This document shows positions 27,587 to 36,418 of a stretch of 64,000 bases of DNA, piece by piece (position 1 is the first letter of the stretch; every line of letters begins with the position of its first letter). A program made the position numbers and the translations under genes. The stretch is from assembly GCF_030409055.1 (NCBI RefSeq), contig NZ_CP116619.1, positions 4,952,924 through 5,016,923 of the forward strand, read 5' to 3'. Source of the stretch: Trichocoleus desertorum NBK24 (lineage in GTDB: Bacteria; Cyanobacteriota; Cyanobacteriia; FACHB-46). The notes below the pieces were generated by a model. It was not told the DNA's origin. It searched no databases and saw nothing but the letters and a program-made list of their open reading frames with translations.

Positions 27587-28711
27587 TCAGACCTGGGGTA
27601 GCTTGCTCTGGAGGAGTAGGGTGCTGTGGTTGTCAATAAAGGCTGGGCGACTCTGGCGATCGGTGGCACTGAAGCTTTCAAAATAACGCTGTGGTGCTGC
27701 GGGAAAATGGGAGAAGTCAAACAAAGCATCCCCATCGGCAATGTCGGCCCAGAAGTAGCGCAGGCTTGGTAGCAACGCTTCGGCTGCTTCCGGCGGCAAA
27801 TTTAGCGGCGGCTGAGTCAGCAGTTTTAGCATGAAGGGATGGCTGCGATCGCCCATCCACCGGCGAGAAGCTTGTTGCAGTTGCGGCCAATCGGGGACAG
27901 CATCGACGCGATGAGATTCTACCTGGAGCCATTGTCTACCCTGGCGATCGCTATGAAATTGCAAAACTCGGTAAGGGTGAGGATAGCTGACCAAAGAACC
28001 CGTCGTGATCTCGTAAATGCCTTGGTGTTGGGCGATATCTTGCACATGCAGATGCCCGGTAAATATCAGTTGCACTCCAGCGTCTTGCAATATTTGCAGT
28101 AGGGCTGGGGCGTTTTCTAACATGTAGCGGCGGCCCAACGGATGCTGCGATTGCCGAGGCAGGTGTTCTACCACATTGTGATGCACCATCACCATCACTA
28201 ACTCTTGCGCTTTAACTTTGCTCAAGACTTGTCTCAACCAGCTCAATTGCGGTTCATCCAAGCGACCTAGTTGTTTGCCTTGAGCATCAAACTGGTTGGA
28301 GTTTAGCCCAATCAAGCGCACTCCTGGTAAGGGTTTGCAGGTGTAGTACATCTGGGAAGTATCTTCGTAGCCGAACTTGTGGTAATAAGTGGGAAAATCT
28401 GCCCAACTAATCGAAGCATCATTGGCGATCGCGTTGGGGAAATCGTGATTGCCGGGAACCACATAGGTCGGAAAAGGGAGCTGAGCCAATCGTTCTGCCA
28501 ACCAGGTATGATTTTCGGGTTCGCCATGTTGGGTAAGGTCGCCAGGGATCAGCAAAAAGTCGAGGTTTAGCTGCTCTAGGTGCTCCAAAATGAGTTCAAG
28601 GGCGGGAATACTGACCTCAACCAGATGAAATCGATTGGGATGCTCCCAAATAGTGTGGGGTAGGGCAATGTGCAAGTCGCTAACGATCGCAAAGCGGAAC
28701 TGAAGGCTCAT
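27587..28711 (-). CDS. Calcineurin-like metallophosphoesterase (cyclic-nucleotide phosphodiesterase type)
   Basis: A 374-residue protein with all metal-binding motifs of the family: FAIVSDLHIALPHT (DxH), LLIPGDLTQHGEPENH (GD), TYVVPGNHDFPNA (GNHD), MVMVHHNVVEH (HH) and LIFTGHLHVQDIAQ (GHLH). The spacing fits the CpdA/class III cAMP phosphodiesterase and ICC group. A ~110-residue C-terminal extension follows the catalytic domain and is not recognised. It is convergent with cheB, with only two bases between stops, so read-through or antisense overlap is likely. Substrate is not certain. Confidence 0.85.
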   Translation of the reverse strand: MSLQFRFAIVSDLHIALPHTIWEHPNRFHLVEVSIPALELILEHLEQLNLDFLLIPGDLTQHGEPENHTWLAERLAQLPFPTYVVPGNHDFPNAIANDASISWADFPTYYHKFGYEDTSQMYYTCKPLPGVRLIGLNSNQFDAQGKQLGRLDEPQLSWLRQVLSKVKAQELVMVMVHHNVVEHLPRQSQHPLGRRYMLENAPALLQILQDAGVQLIFTGHLHVQDIAQHQGIYEITTGSLVSYPHPYRVLQFHSDRQGRQWLQVESHRVDAVPDWPQLQQASRRWMGDRSHPFMLKLLTQPPLNLPPEAAEALLPSLRYFWADIADGDALFDFSHFPAAPQRYFESFSATDRQSRPAFIDNHSTLLLQSKLPQV

Positions 28712-28910
28712 AAGATAATTTTTTAAGGTAGGTGATCTAGCAATTAAGTAGGTTCTAAACTAAGGGTGCAGAACCGAATTAAGAATCGATTAAATTGGTT
28801 TTATATGACGAGCGGGAAAACCCCGTCCTCTTGAAGCGGGGATGCGAGCGAGTCCAACGAAAGCAACGGGCGTAGCACATCCTTACACATTTTGAGTTAA
28901 ACTGTAAGGC

Positions 28911-30083
28911 ATGGAAAGAGCTTTTAAGTACCGCTTCTATCCCACCCCTGAGCAAGAAACCTTGCTGCGGAGAACCCTGGGCTGCGTGAGGCTGGTTTAC
29001 AACCGTGCTCTTACCGCTAGAACGGAAGCTTGGTATCAGCGACAGGAACGAATTAGCTACAGCCAGTCCTCTGCCATGCTGACTGAGTGGAAGCAGGAAG
29101 AAGAGTTGTCTTTCCTGAATGAAGTCAGCTCGGTTCCTCTGCAACAGGGACTGCGGCATCTGCAAACTGCATTCAGCAACTTCTGGGGCGGCAGAGCGCA
29201 GTATCCTAACTTCAAAAAGAAGCGCAATGGTGGGAGTGCTGAGTTCACCAAATCGGCGTTCAAGTTCAGAGAGGGTCGGGTCTATCTGGCTAAGTGCTCT
29301 GAACCGTTGCCGATTCGCTGGAGCCGCACTCTGCCTAAAGGGGCTGAGCCATCCACAATCACCGTCAAGCTGGAACCATCTGGGCGTTGGGGTGTTTCGT
29401 TGTTGGTGAATGACGAGACGATTCAGCCCTTGCCCCAGGTGGATAAAGCCATTGGGATTGATGCGGGCATCACCAGCTTGATCACCACTAGCGACGGTGA
29501 AAAGGTGGCTAACCCTAAGCACTTTGACAAGCTCTACCAGAAGTTGAAACGCGCTCAGAAAAGACTGAGTCGCAAGCAGAAAGGCTCTCGCAATCGAGAC
29601 AAGGCACGGCTCAAAGTCGCTCGTGTTCATGCTCAGATTCGAGATGCGCGTCAAGATTTTCTGCACAAATTGACCACGCGATTGGTGAGAGAAAACCAAA
29701 CCATCGTCGCGGAGTCGCTGGCCGTGAAAAACATGGTCAAGAATCGGAAGTTGGCGAGAGCGATTTCTGATGCTGGGTGGGGTGAGTTGACTCGTCAGTT
29801 GGCTTACAAGGCCAATTGGTACGAGCGTACCTTCATTCAGCTTGAGCGTTGGTTCCCTGGTTCTAAAACCTGCTCGGCGTGTGGGCATAAAGTAGATTCG
29901 CTTCCTCTAAATATTCGTAAGTGGGATTGCCCTCAATGTGAGGCTCACCACGACCGGGATGTGAATGCAGCGAAGAACCATTTAGCCGCTGGGCTAGCGG
30001 TGTTAGTCTGTGGAGCGACTGTAAGACCCGAAGAGAGTAAATCTCGGAAGGCAGGTGCAATGAAACAGAAACCTAAATTGTGA
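28911..30083 (+). CDS. tnpB: TnpB RNA-guided nuclease / IS605 OrfB-family protein
   Basis: A 390-residue protein starting MERAFKYRFYPTPEQETLLRRTLGCVRLVYN, the usual TnpB N-terminus. The split RuvC nuclease is complete: D184 in GIDAGITSL, E268 in IVAESLAVKNM, and D350 in HDRDVNAAKNH. A four-Cys zinc ribbon (CSACG ... CPQC, about residues 322-342) lies between the last two. Length and motifs fit an intact enzyme. In known cases TnpB is guided by an RNA from the element's right end. The last ~40 residues past the RuvC motif are Lys/Arg rich. Flanking genes look undisturbed. Confidence 0.92.
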   Translation: MERAFKYRFYPTPEQETLLRRTLGCVRLVYNRALTARTEAWYQRQERISYSQSSAMLTEWKQEEELSFLNEVSSVPLQQGLRHLQTAFSNFWGGRAQYPNFKKKRNGGSAEFTKSAFKFREGRVYLAKCSEPLPIRWSRTLPKGAEPSTITVKLEPSGRWGVSLLVNDETIQPLPQVDKAIGIDAGITSLITTSDGEKVANPKHFDKLYQKLKRAQKRLSRKQKGSRNRDKARLKVARVHAQIRDARQDFLHKLTTRLVRENQTIVAESLAVKNMVKNRKLARAISDAGWGELTRQLAYKANWYERTFIQLERWFPGSKTCSACGHKVDSLPLNIRKWDCPQCEAHHDRDVNAAKNHLAAGLAVLVCGATVRPEESKSRKAGAMKQKPKL

Positions 30084-30125
30084 GGTTTAGGAATCCTCGT
30101 CCCCTTGCGGCGAGGAGGATGTCAA
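29980..30125 (+). ncRNA. Putative omega/right-end RNA of the TnpB element
   Basis: In known TnpB systems the guide RNA scaffold comes from the 3' end of tnpB and the right end, with the guide just outside. Here a GC-rich segment leads into the hairpin at 30094-30116 and ends at GTCAA (30121-30125). The bases from 30126 would be the guide. The 5' limit is a guess; no conserved structure was computed. Confidence 0.3.
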
Positions 30126-30212
30126 TGTCGCAAACAGATTTCTTCTAAGGGATGATCCTAAGGAGAAATTACGGTACAGCTTGCTAAGCATTTACGAGAG
30201 GAAGCATCAACT

Positions 30213-30845
30213 TTGTCACTGGTTCGAGTTCGAGAACACGTTAATCCGCTGAGTCGCAAATATCAAAGTCCAGTCAAACCACCGGACTGGAGTCAAGTGT
30301 ATGCAGATTTAACCCAGCCACTGCATTTGGATATTGGCTGTGCGAGGGGGCGCTTTGTGCTGAGTATGGCGCAAACGGAACCGAGTTGGAATTTTTTAGG
30401 TTTAGAAATTCGAGCTACTTTGGTGGATCAAGCCAACCAAGAGCGGGATGAGCTGAATTTAACCAATTTGCACTACTTGTTTTGTAATGCGAATACTTCG
30501 GCGCGATCGCTGTTGCACTCGTTACCTAAGGGGATTTTGCAGCGGGTAACGATCCAGTTTCCTGATCCTTGGTTTAAGCGCCGCCACCAGAAGCGACGGG
30601 TGGTGCAGCCAGAGTTGGTGCGGGAGTTGGCGAGTTATTTGGTGCCTGGTGGGGTGGTGTTTTTGCAATCGGATATTCAGGAAGTGGCTGTGGAGATGTG
30701 CGATCGCTTTGAGGAGCATTCAGCGTTTCAGCGGCAGAGGGAAGGTTGGCTGAGTGAAAATCCTTTGTCTGTGCCGACGGAGCGGGAATGTATGACGTTG
30801 GAACGGGGGGAACCTGTTTATCGGGCTTTGTTTGTGCGTGCTTAA
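30213..30845 (+). CDS. trmB: tRNA (guanine-N7-)-methyltransferase
   Basis: A 210-residue protein with a TTG start ([17 protein letters not shown]). It has the TrmB SAM-binding motif [18 protein letters not shown], then [15 protein letters not shown] and the family-specific [25 protein letters not shown], with a C-terminal [18 protein letters not shown]. It places m7G at position 46 of tRNAs, using SAM. It is preceded by the TnpB element, and its stop abuts a triple hairpin repeat. Confidence 0.92.
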   Translation: MSLVRVREHVNPLSRKYQSPVKPPDWSQVYADLTQPLHLDIGCARGRFVLSMAQTEPSWNFLGLEIRATLVDQANQERDELNLTNLHYLFCNANTSARSLLHSLPKGILQRVTIQFPDPWFKRRHQKRRVVQPELVRELASYLVPGGVVFLQSDIQEVAVEMCDRFEEHSAFQRQREGWLSENPLSVPTERECMTLERGEPVYRALFVRA

Positions 30846-30914
30846 GGTTCTTGGAAGAACCGAACCCTTGGGGGCGCTTGCCCCCAAACCCCTGCTGAGG
30901 GACGGTTGCGTCCC
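30846..30914. repeat. Three consecutive hairpins after trmB
   Basis: Three short perfect stems follow the trmB stop: GGTTCT/AGAACC (30846-30861), TTGGGGGC/GCCCCCAA (30868-30887) and GGGACG/CGTCCC (30899-30914). This looks like a G/C-rich cyanobacterial interspersed repeat. No U-run follows, but the structure could still stabilise the 3' end of the transcript. Confidence 0.75.
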
Positions 30915-31046
30915 CCAGACCCCCTCCAAACGAATCTAACGGTAAGGGTTTCGAGTCTTGGACGAAGTTAGCTGTTGGCTTTCAATTTCTAACTGCTGAC
31001 TCCTGTCTCCTCACTTTTTCCTCCTTCATCCCTCCTCCTTCATCCT

Positions 31047-32615
31047 TTACCACGTAGGCAACCAACGCCGCAGTTGCCACTCTGTGGGGGATAGGGGCAG
31101 GCCGAGGTAGAAGGGCAGCCAAAAGATGAAGGCCATGATGGTCAAAAAGATGGCTGTGACACCTGCGATTCGGAACCAATATTGGCGGCTATGCAACCAA
31201 CGATCGATTAGCCAGGCGATCGCGAGTAGTGAGAAGACGGAAGCACCCATGTAGTGGTAGAGGAAGGTGCAGCGGCTGACTCGCATCCAAGGGATTAAGT
31301 TGGCTCCGTAATTGGCGACGAGGTAAACGCCAATCCACAGGTCTATTGAGCTTGTGATTGATTCAGTGAATGATCTCGTAGCTTGATGAGGGGGAGGAGG
31401 GGCTGCGATCGCTTGGGTAGGGGCTTGGTTTGGGATTCCGGCGATCGCATCGGCAGCGTCGGTTTGTTGCACCCAATTGTAGAAACGCTTTCCTAGCATC
31501 CACATCACTAGGAGAATTCCGGCGGTGGATAGCCACCAGAGGACTGGGTTGCCCATTGCGTGAATGTCGTACACCAGTTTGACTGCTGACTGCGGGAGAG
31601 AAGGCTTGGCAGGTACGATGTCGCTGGTGTTTTGGGCTGTTTCGTAGAAATACAGGATGGGGCGCTGCATGAAAAGCCAAGTGTACCAGTCGGAGCAGTA
31701 GGGGTGGATTTTGGGGCCGTCGCCAACCTTCTCGTGGTATGACAAAATTCGTTGTTGCACGTCCCAGAAGTTGGGAGTGGGATTGAGTCGCAGGTGAGGA
31801 ATCCAGCTCAAACTGTAGGTCAGGACTGGAACAATCCCCAATGTTGTAATGATGGTAAAGGGGTTGAGTTGAGTCAGCTTGCGGAGGGGAGAAATAAATT
31901 GCTTACCGCTCGGTGTGAGGATGGGGTCGGGTGTGCCTCCCCAGAATTTAGTGATTAAGCGCATCCCCCAGGCTGTGAACCACAACAAATAAGCGCCAAA
32001 CAAAAACCACAAGCCATTCCACTTGATGGCGGCAGAAGCTCCGAAACTAATTCCTGCTAGAATCAGCCACCACCAGCGTTTTGCGCCTCGCCGCTCTAGC
32101 GATCGCAAGACAAACCACTGCCCTAATAAGCCAAAGCTGATCAGATAGACGTTAACTAAGGCGTAACGAGACTCTACGAGAAATAGGCCATCTAGAGTGG
32201 AGAGGAAGCCTGCAATTAGGGCGTAGCTACGGCGACGGGTGAGCTGGTAAGCAATGCCCATGACGATTAAGGGGATGAACGACCCCACGAGGGCATTGAG
32301 CCAGCGGTAGCTGAAGGGGGACAGCAGCGAACCTGTGAGGGAGTTTTTGACGGCGTCTGCACCCCAGGGAGTTTGGTTGGCGAGCCAGATGCCAATGGCA
32401 ATTAGGTATTTGCCTAGGGGTGGGTGCCCATCAAAAAAGGGCTTTTGTATTAGGTAGTTGTTGGCAAAGGTGGCGAAGTAAACTTCATCGAAAACGAGGG
32501 TGTTGAAGCGACTTAGGCCCCAAAACCGCAACGCGATCGCCAGTAGAAAAATTCCAACGGTGCCTAGAATGAACCAAAGCTGAGGCTGCTTGGACAACTG
32601 TTTAGACCAGGCCAT
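31047..32615 (-). CDS. Dolichyl-phosphate-mannose-type (PMT/ArnT-like) glycosyltransferase
   Basis: A 522-residue polytopic membrane protein of the GT-C fold. After the first helix it has FDEVYFATFANNYLIQKPFFDGHPPLGKYLIAIG, whose acidic residues (DE and D) and His-Pro-Pro are the catalytic loop of PMT-family enzymes. Around ten more hydrophobic helices follow, with a luminal/periplasmic loop (SYHEKVGDGPKIHPYCSDWYTW). It uses a polyprenyl-phosphate sugar and glycosylates a protein or lipid outside the membrane. The gene is convergent with trmB, with the triple hairpin between. Confidence 0.85.
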   Translation of the reverse strand: MAWSKQLSKQPQLWFILGTVGIFLLAIALRFWGLSRFNTLVFDEVYFATFANNYLIQKPFFDGHPPLGKYLIAIGIWLANQTPWGADAVKNSLTGSLLSPFSYRWLNALVGSFIPLIVMGIAYQLTRRRSYALIAGFLSTLDGLFLVESRYALVNVYLISFGLLGQWFVLRSLERRGAKRWWWLILAGISFGASAAIKWNGLWFLFGAYLLWFTAWGMRLITKFWGGTPDPILTPSGKQFISPLRKLTQLNPFTIITTLGIVPVLTYSLSWIPHLRLNPTPNFWDVQQRILSYHEKVGDGPKIHPYCSDWYTWLFMQRPILYFYETAQNTSDIVPAKPSLPQSAVKLVYDIHAMGNPVLWWLSTAGILLVMWMLGKRFYNWVQQTDAADAIAGIPNQAPTQAIAAPPPPHQATRSFTESITSSIDLWIGVYLVANYGANLIPWMRVSRCTFLYHYMGASVFSLLAIAWLIDRWLHSRQYWFRIAGVTAIFLTIMAFIFWLPFYLGLPLSPTEWQLRRWLPTW

Positions 32616-32872
32616 AAACCAACTCTCAATCCCCTAACTTCCCTAACTTTTGCTACCTTGCTGTAAGGCTTAACCTATCGCAATGAACTTTGCTCCATCA
32701 ACGATACGTCAAAAGCTACCCTCTCTTCCTACTTCACCCTGTCAGATTTTTGCCGCTGGATTGAGAAAAACAGTCACTAAAATCACACAGCAAGTTACTA
32801 CTCTTTTTGACAGATGAAGGGCTGGGGGGAGTGAACCACACTAGACTCAGAAGTTGTTTGGAGATTCGATTT

Positions 32873-33109
32873 ATGGCAACTAGCAATGGTGGAGCACAGG
32901 CAGTAAGCAACTTAGAATACGATTTGCTGACGGTGCTTCAAAATAAGTCTGAAGCCGTAAAAGCTTACGATTCCTATATTCAAGACGCTCAATCGACTGG
33001 ATCGCAACCTTGTGCAGAGCTGTTCCAAAAGCTGCAACAAGAAGATATGCGTCAAGCCCAAGAAATTCGTCAGCACCTACAAGAAGTGATGCAAAAGGGC
33101 AAGATGTAG
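32873..33109 (+). CDS. Small conserved cyanobacterial-type protein, function unknown
   Basis: I start at ATG 32873 (MATSNGGAQAVSNLEYDLL); an upstream in-frame ATG at 32807 adds 22 residues that look like leader sequence. About 78 residues, helical, with charged/Gln-rich second half (QQEDMRQAQEIRQHLQEVMQKGKM). The pattern NLEYDLLTVLQNKSEAVKAYDSYIQDA recalls small conserved hypothetical proteins of cyanobacteria. It ends before a bidirectional terminator. I do not know its function. Confidence 0.65.
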   Translation: MATSNGGAQAVSNLEYDLLTVLQNKSEAVKAYDSYIQDAQSTGSQPCAELFQKLQQEDMRQAQEIRQHLQEVMQKGKM

Positions 33110-33172
33110 GCGATCGCGAAGCGTTGATCCACTCAACATTGCCCCTGAATGCTGGAACCTAATTTTGTCTTG

Positions 33173-33198
33173 ACCCTCCTCAATTTGGGGAGGGTTTT
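33173..33198. terminator. Bidirectional terminator
   Basis: Arms ACCCTCC (33173-33179) and GGAGGGT (33189-33195) are followed by TTT on the plus strand, and lie between two convergent genes (the small protein and the Coq4-like gene). The stem is short but GC-rich. Confidence 0.65.
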
Positions 33199-33200
33199 GG

Positions 33201-33728
33201 TTAAAGGTTAAATAAAGCTTGCACTTGGGCCAAAGGTAATTGCCAAAGCCGCTCTGGTTGCCAAGTATCCGGGTCGAGGCGCGATCGCTGTCCGCGTTGG
33301 TAGGCTTGCTGTAGCCGTTCCCAAGGCATCTGCTTAAATTTTGGAGTTTGAGTTGGGGGAAGCTGCTGGTAGAGAACACGCAGCAGTCCTAGACCAATCA
33401 GAAAGTTAGTGGTGCTGAATTTGGCTCCAATCAGAAAGGCTTGCACTTCGGCTTCCCCGAGGGGGTCGCTGCCGTAGCCTGTCAGAATATGAATGCCGTC
33501 ATGGAGTTGTTTGCGCCGAGAACCTGTAGTGAGTGGTGATAACCCATGTTGGTCTAGAAAATCGGCCCAAACTCGGCCAAAGGTGCCCGCAGGTAGCGAT
33601 CGCAGAGTTGGCAGGTTCACAATGGTTGAGACGTTGCGCCCTCGTAGCTCAGCAATGCGATCGATTAATTTGAAAAATCTTTCGACTTTAGGATTAGAGG
33701 CGGGTGCGGCAGCAGCTTGGGTATTCAT
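33201..33728 (-). CDS. Coq4 family protein
   Basis: A 175-residue protein. It carries the Coq4 metal motif HDxxHx11E: H76, D77, H80 and E92 in LHDGIHILTGYGSDPLGEAEVQAF. The rest is helical, with GRVWADFLDQHGLSPL matching the conserved region ahead of it. In eukaryotes and proteobacteria Coq4 supports ubiquinone synthesis (C1 decarboxylation/hydroxylation). Cyanobacteria make plastoquinone, so the role here must differ or be linked to plastoquinone. Name is by motif. Confidence 0.8.
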   Translation of the reverse strand: MNTQAAAAPASNPKVERFFKLIDRIAELRGRNVSTIVNLPTLRSLPAGTFGRVWADFLDQHGLSPLTTGSRRKQLHDGIHILTGYGSDPLGEAEVQAFLIGAKFSTTNFLIGLGLLRVLYQQLPPTQTPKFKQMPWERLQQAYQRGQRSRLDPDTWQPERLWQLPLAQVQALFNL

Positions 33729-33873
33729 GGTTGTGTTCCAGTTTGTGTTCCAGAGATTGTCGGCTTAGCGATTCAGAGGCGAACCAGCGATCGCCCCTGG
33801 CAAAATCAACGAAGGTTTAAGAGTTCAGAGCGCTTAACAATCCAACTTGCAGGGCTAGAGTGCCTAGGAGCTA

Positions 33874-34401
33874 TTACTGTTGCCCTTGCCGTCTTTGCTG
33901 TCGAGCTTGTTTCAACTCATTCAGCTTTTGCCGCTGCTCTTCGGTTAGTACTGATTCCATGCGCTGACGGGAGGCTTGCTTAATTTCCTGGATGCGAGTT
34001 TGTTGCTCGGCTGAGAGGTTGAGGTTGGCAAACGGGCCTCTGCGTTCTCTGGCTTGTCCTTGTGGTCTAGCTTGCCCTTCTTGCCCTTGGGCTCCGGCTG
34101 CCTGTCTTTCGGCTTTCGCGGCTTGCCGTTGAGCCTTGGCTGCTTCCAGTTGTTGCCGTTGCTCGGCGGTCAAAACCTGCTCCATTGCAGCTTTCGTTTC
34201 TTGGTGAATTTGCTGCATCTGCGCTTTTTGTTCCGCAGTTAGGTTAAGGGCGTTCATCCCCTTCATGCCTTTCATCATGCGGGAACCGCTTTGGCTCGGT
34301 GTGCCTGTGTTGGACTGTGCCTGAACGACTTGGTTTGCGAGTGGAGCAGCTAGCGTCAGGGCGATCGCGCCAGCCAAAAGCGGCATCAATTTCAGTTTCA
34401 T
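33874..34401 (-). CDS. Periplasmic Spy/CpxP-like LTxxQ protein
   Basis: A 175-residue protein with a signal peptide (MKLKLMPLLAGAIALTLAAPLANQVVQAQS, cleavage near VQA-QS). The mature part has two matching halves, each with two LTxEQ-type motifs (NLTAEQKAQM, VLTAEQRQQL; NLSAEQQTRI, VLTEEQRQKL), joined by a Gln/Ala/Gly-rich segment. LTxxQ proteins are small helical periplasmic chaperones or stress proteins. The internal duplication is clear. There is no nearby Cpx-type regulator; the NarL-type pair is 790 bp away. Confidence 0.75.
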   Translation of the reverse strand: MKLKLMPLLAGAIALTLAAPLANQVVQAQSNTGTPSQSGSRMMKGMKGMNALNLTAEQKAQMQQIHQETKAAMEQVLTAEQRQQLEAAKAQRQAAKAERQAAGAQGQEGQARPQGQARERRGPFANLNLSAEQQTRIQEIKQASRQRMESVLTEEQRQKLNELKQARQQRRQGQQ

Positions 34402-34633
34402 AGTAGAAATCGTTTGTGAGGTAACTCAGTCAACCGTGGATGACCCAATCATAGAAAGTTGACCTCGCTTCCGCCTGAGGAGAAGGTCATGAAGATCAGC
34501 GTGACTAAAGTCATGGGTGACGCAGTTAGGCTCAGGAGTAAAGTTCTCTCCTGTAGTAGGTGCCAGTTGGCTCAGCGGGATCTAAGGTCAGATTAGGCGG
34601 GGCCAGCCAGGCATATAAGTTAGGAGCTACTTT

Positions 34634-35083
34634 ATGAGCATTCATGTAGAGAGAAGTATTCGGATTGATCGCTCTCCTCAAGAGCTGTATCAGTTCTGGC
34701 GTAACTTTGAGAATTTGCCACGATTCATGAATCATCTCCAGTCGGTGCAAATGGTGGATGCTCAGCGATCGCATTGGGTTACCAAAGCTCCCTTAGGCAA
34801 CCAAATTGAATGGGATGCTGAGATTACCCAAGATCAAGAAAATGAGCTGATTTGTTGGCGATCGCTACCTGGCGCTAGTGTGCCTAACGAAGGCTGCGTG
34901 AGCTTTCGCACTTCAGAGTATGAAGCTGGCACAGAAGTTAAGGTCACGATGGACTACAGTCCCTTTGGTGGCATGGCTGGAGCCGTAGTTGCCACCTTGC
35001 TGGGTGAAGCTCCGGATGGGCAACTGTACGAAGATTTGTGGCGGCTCAAGCAGGAAATTGAGGAAGGCAATACTGAACTTTAG
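34634..35083 (+). CDS. SRPBCC (START-like) family protein
   Basis: A 149-residue protein starting SIHVERSIRIDRSPQELYQFWRNFENLPRFMNHLQSVQMVD, the typical beginning of polyketide cyclase/dehydrase-type SRPBCC proteins. It continues with HWVTKAPLGNQIEWDAEITQDQENELICWRSLPG, and ends with an amphipathic helix (YEDLWRLKQEIEEG). The fold holds a hydrophobic ligand. Its substrate is unknown. It is divergent from the Spy-like gene. Confidence 0.85.
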   Translation: MSIHVERSIRIDRSPQELYQFWRNFENLPRFMNHLQSVQMVDAQRSHWVTKAPLGNQIEWDAEITQDQENELICWRSLPGASVPNEGCVSFRTSEYEAGTEVKVTMDYSPFGGMAGAVVATLLGEAPDGQLYEDLWRLKQEIEEGNTEL

Positions 35084-35191
35084 TTCTTAAACACCTTTGC
35101 TACAGAGTTTAGAATCCTAACCAGTAGCCCAAGAGGAGGCTGTGCTCTTAGAGTAGGAAGGAGCACCATTGATTTTCGCCAATCCTCGAAT

Positions 35192-36418
35192 GTGAGCAAG
35201 CTGTCAAAGGTCCAAACTCATCCGTTTCCGTTTTTGCTGTACCTAGAATGGGCTCTGCTCGGTGTCGCGACACTCTCGGAGCTGTTCTTTGTGCCGCTGC
35301 CCCGGATGCGCCAGTTTCCTCTCACGACGCTCTTGAGTATTGGCGGCTTGTGGCTAATGGGGCTACGACTGCCTGTGGGCCGACCCGGATGGCTAAAGCT
35401 GCTGTATACAGGGTTAGAGTTTAGCCTAATTGTTTTGGCGGGAGGCTTGAGCCCACGGGGAATCCGGGTGTTTCCGTTCCTCTATTTGGTTTTAGTGATT
35501 CGCAGTTGCCTGCTGTTTAAGCTGCCCGGACGCTTGATGGTGACAGGGCTAGCGTTTTCTTCCTTCCTGCTGACGCTGCTCTACCGTATGCAAACGCTGA
35601 ATCTGCCAGGGCGACCGATGGTGCAAGACCGCATCCGGTTTCTGATTCTCAATCTGACGCTAAATGCGGCTTTGCTGTTTGGGCTGATCCTGATTTTGGT
35701 GTTGTTTTTGATTAATGCACTGCTGGCGGAACGCGAAAGCCGAGAAAAGCTAGCGATCGCGAACGAACAACTACGCCAATATGCCCTACGAATTGAAGAC
35801 CAAGCGACACTACAAGAACGCAACCGCATTGCCCGCGATATTCACGACTCCCTCGGCCACGCTCTCACCGGGCTGAACATTCAACTGGAAGGAGCCTTAA
35901 AGCTTTGGCAAACCAATCCGACTAAAGCGCAAGCCTTTCTAGCAGAAGCAAAACGGTTGGGATCAACGGCGTTGCAGGCAGTCCGACAGTCTGTAGCGGC
36001 TTTGCGCTCCGATCCGCTCCAAGGGCAATCTGTAGAGATGGCGATCGCCCGCCTCGCCCAGGAATTTCACCGCACCACTGGCATTTTGCCGACTTGTGAA
36101 ATTGAGCTGACGCGATCGCTACCACTGGAACTCAAAACTGCCGTTTATCGCATCGTCCAAGAATCCCTGACTAATATTTGTAAATATGCTGCTCCGAGTG
36201 CGGTACAAATTCAACTCAAGACAACGAAAGATCTCCTACTGTTACAGGTTCAGGACGATGGTAACGGCTTTGAAGTGAATGAAAATACGACCGGATTTGG
36301 AATTCAGGGGATGCAGGAACGGAGTTTGGCGTTGGGCGGTCACTTTACCATTACCAGTCAGCCTGGAGCGGGTTGTCGTATTCTAGCCAAGTTGCCCCTA
36401 CCGAAATTGCCCTCATGA
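35192..36418 (+). CDS. DesK/NarX-type sensor histidine kinase (HisKA_3)
   Basis: A 408-residue kinase starting with GTG. The N-terminal half has about five or six membrane helices and no large periplasmic domain, like DesK. A coiled coil ([37 protein letters not shown]) brings in the HisKA_3 phosphoacceptor His in [19 protein letters not shown]. The HATPase has [13 protein letters not shown] (N box), VQDDGNGF and [16 protein letters not shown]. Its stop overlaps the response regulator start (ATGA), so the two are a coupled pair. It may sense membrane state. Confidence 0.9.
   Translation: MSKLSKVQTHPFPFLLYLEWALLGVATLSELFFVPLPRMRQFPLTTLLSIGGLWLMGLRLPVGRPGWLKLLYTGLEFSLIVLAGGLSPRGIRVFPFLYLVLVIRSCLLFKLPGRLMVTGLAFSSFLLTLLYRMQTLNLPGRPMVQDRIRFLILNLTLNAALLFGLILILVLFLINALLAERESREKLAIANEQLRQYALRIEDQATLQERNRIARDIHDSLGHALTGLNIQLEGALKLWQTNPTKAQAFLAEAKRLGSTALQAVRQSVAALRSDPLQGQSVEMAIARLAQEFHRTTGILPTCEIELTRSLPLELKTAVYRIVQESLTNICKYAAPSAVQIQLKTTKDLLLLQVQDDGNGFEVNENTTGFGIQGMQERSLALGGHFTITSQPGAGCRILAKLPLPKLPS

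Larger units (their letters stand above)
28800..30125 (+). mobile_element. Stand-alone TnpB element of the IS200/IS605 superfamily (IS1341-type)
   Basis: The element consists of a tnpB gene flanked by short hairpins. The left hairpin is CCCCG/CGGGG (28821-28825 with 28837-28841). The right hairpin is TCCTCG/CGAGGA (30094-30099 with 30111-30116), followed by GGATGTCAA, a typical right end. No tnpA (Y1 transposase) is found next to it, so it would need a TnpA in trans. Outer limits are estimated and not proven by target-site comparison. Confidence 0.65.

Noticed and set aside
28779-29888. A 369-codon open frame on the reverse strand of the TnpB gene
   Set aside because: It is antisense to a gene with all TnpB motifs and its product is Arg/Ser/Gln/Phe-rich with no family features, so it is a shadow frame.
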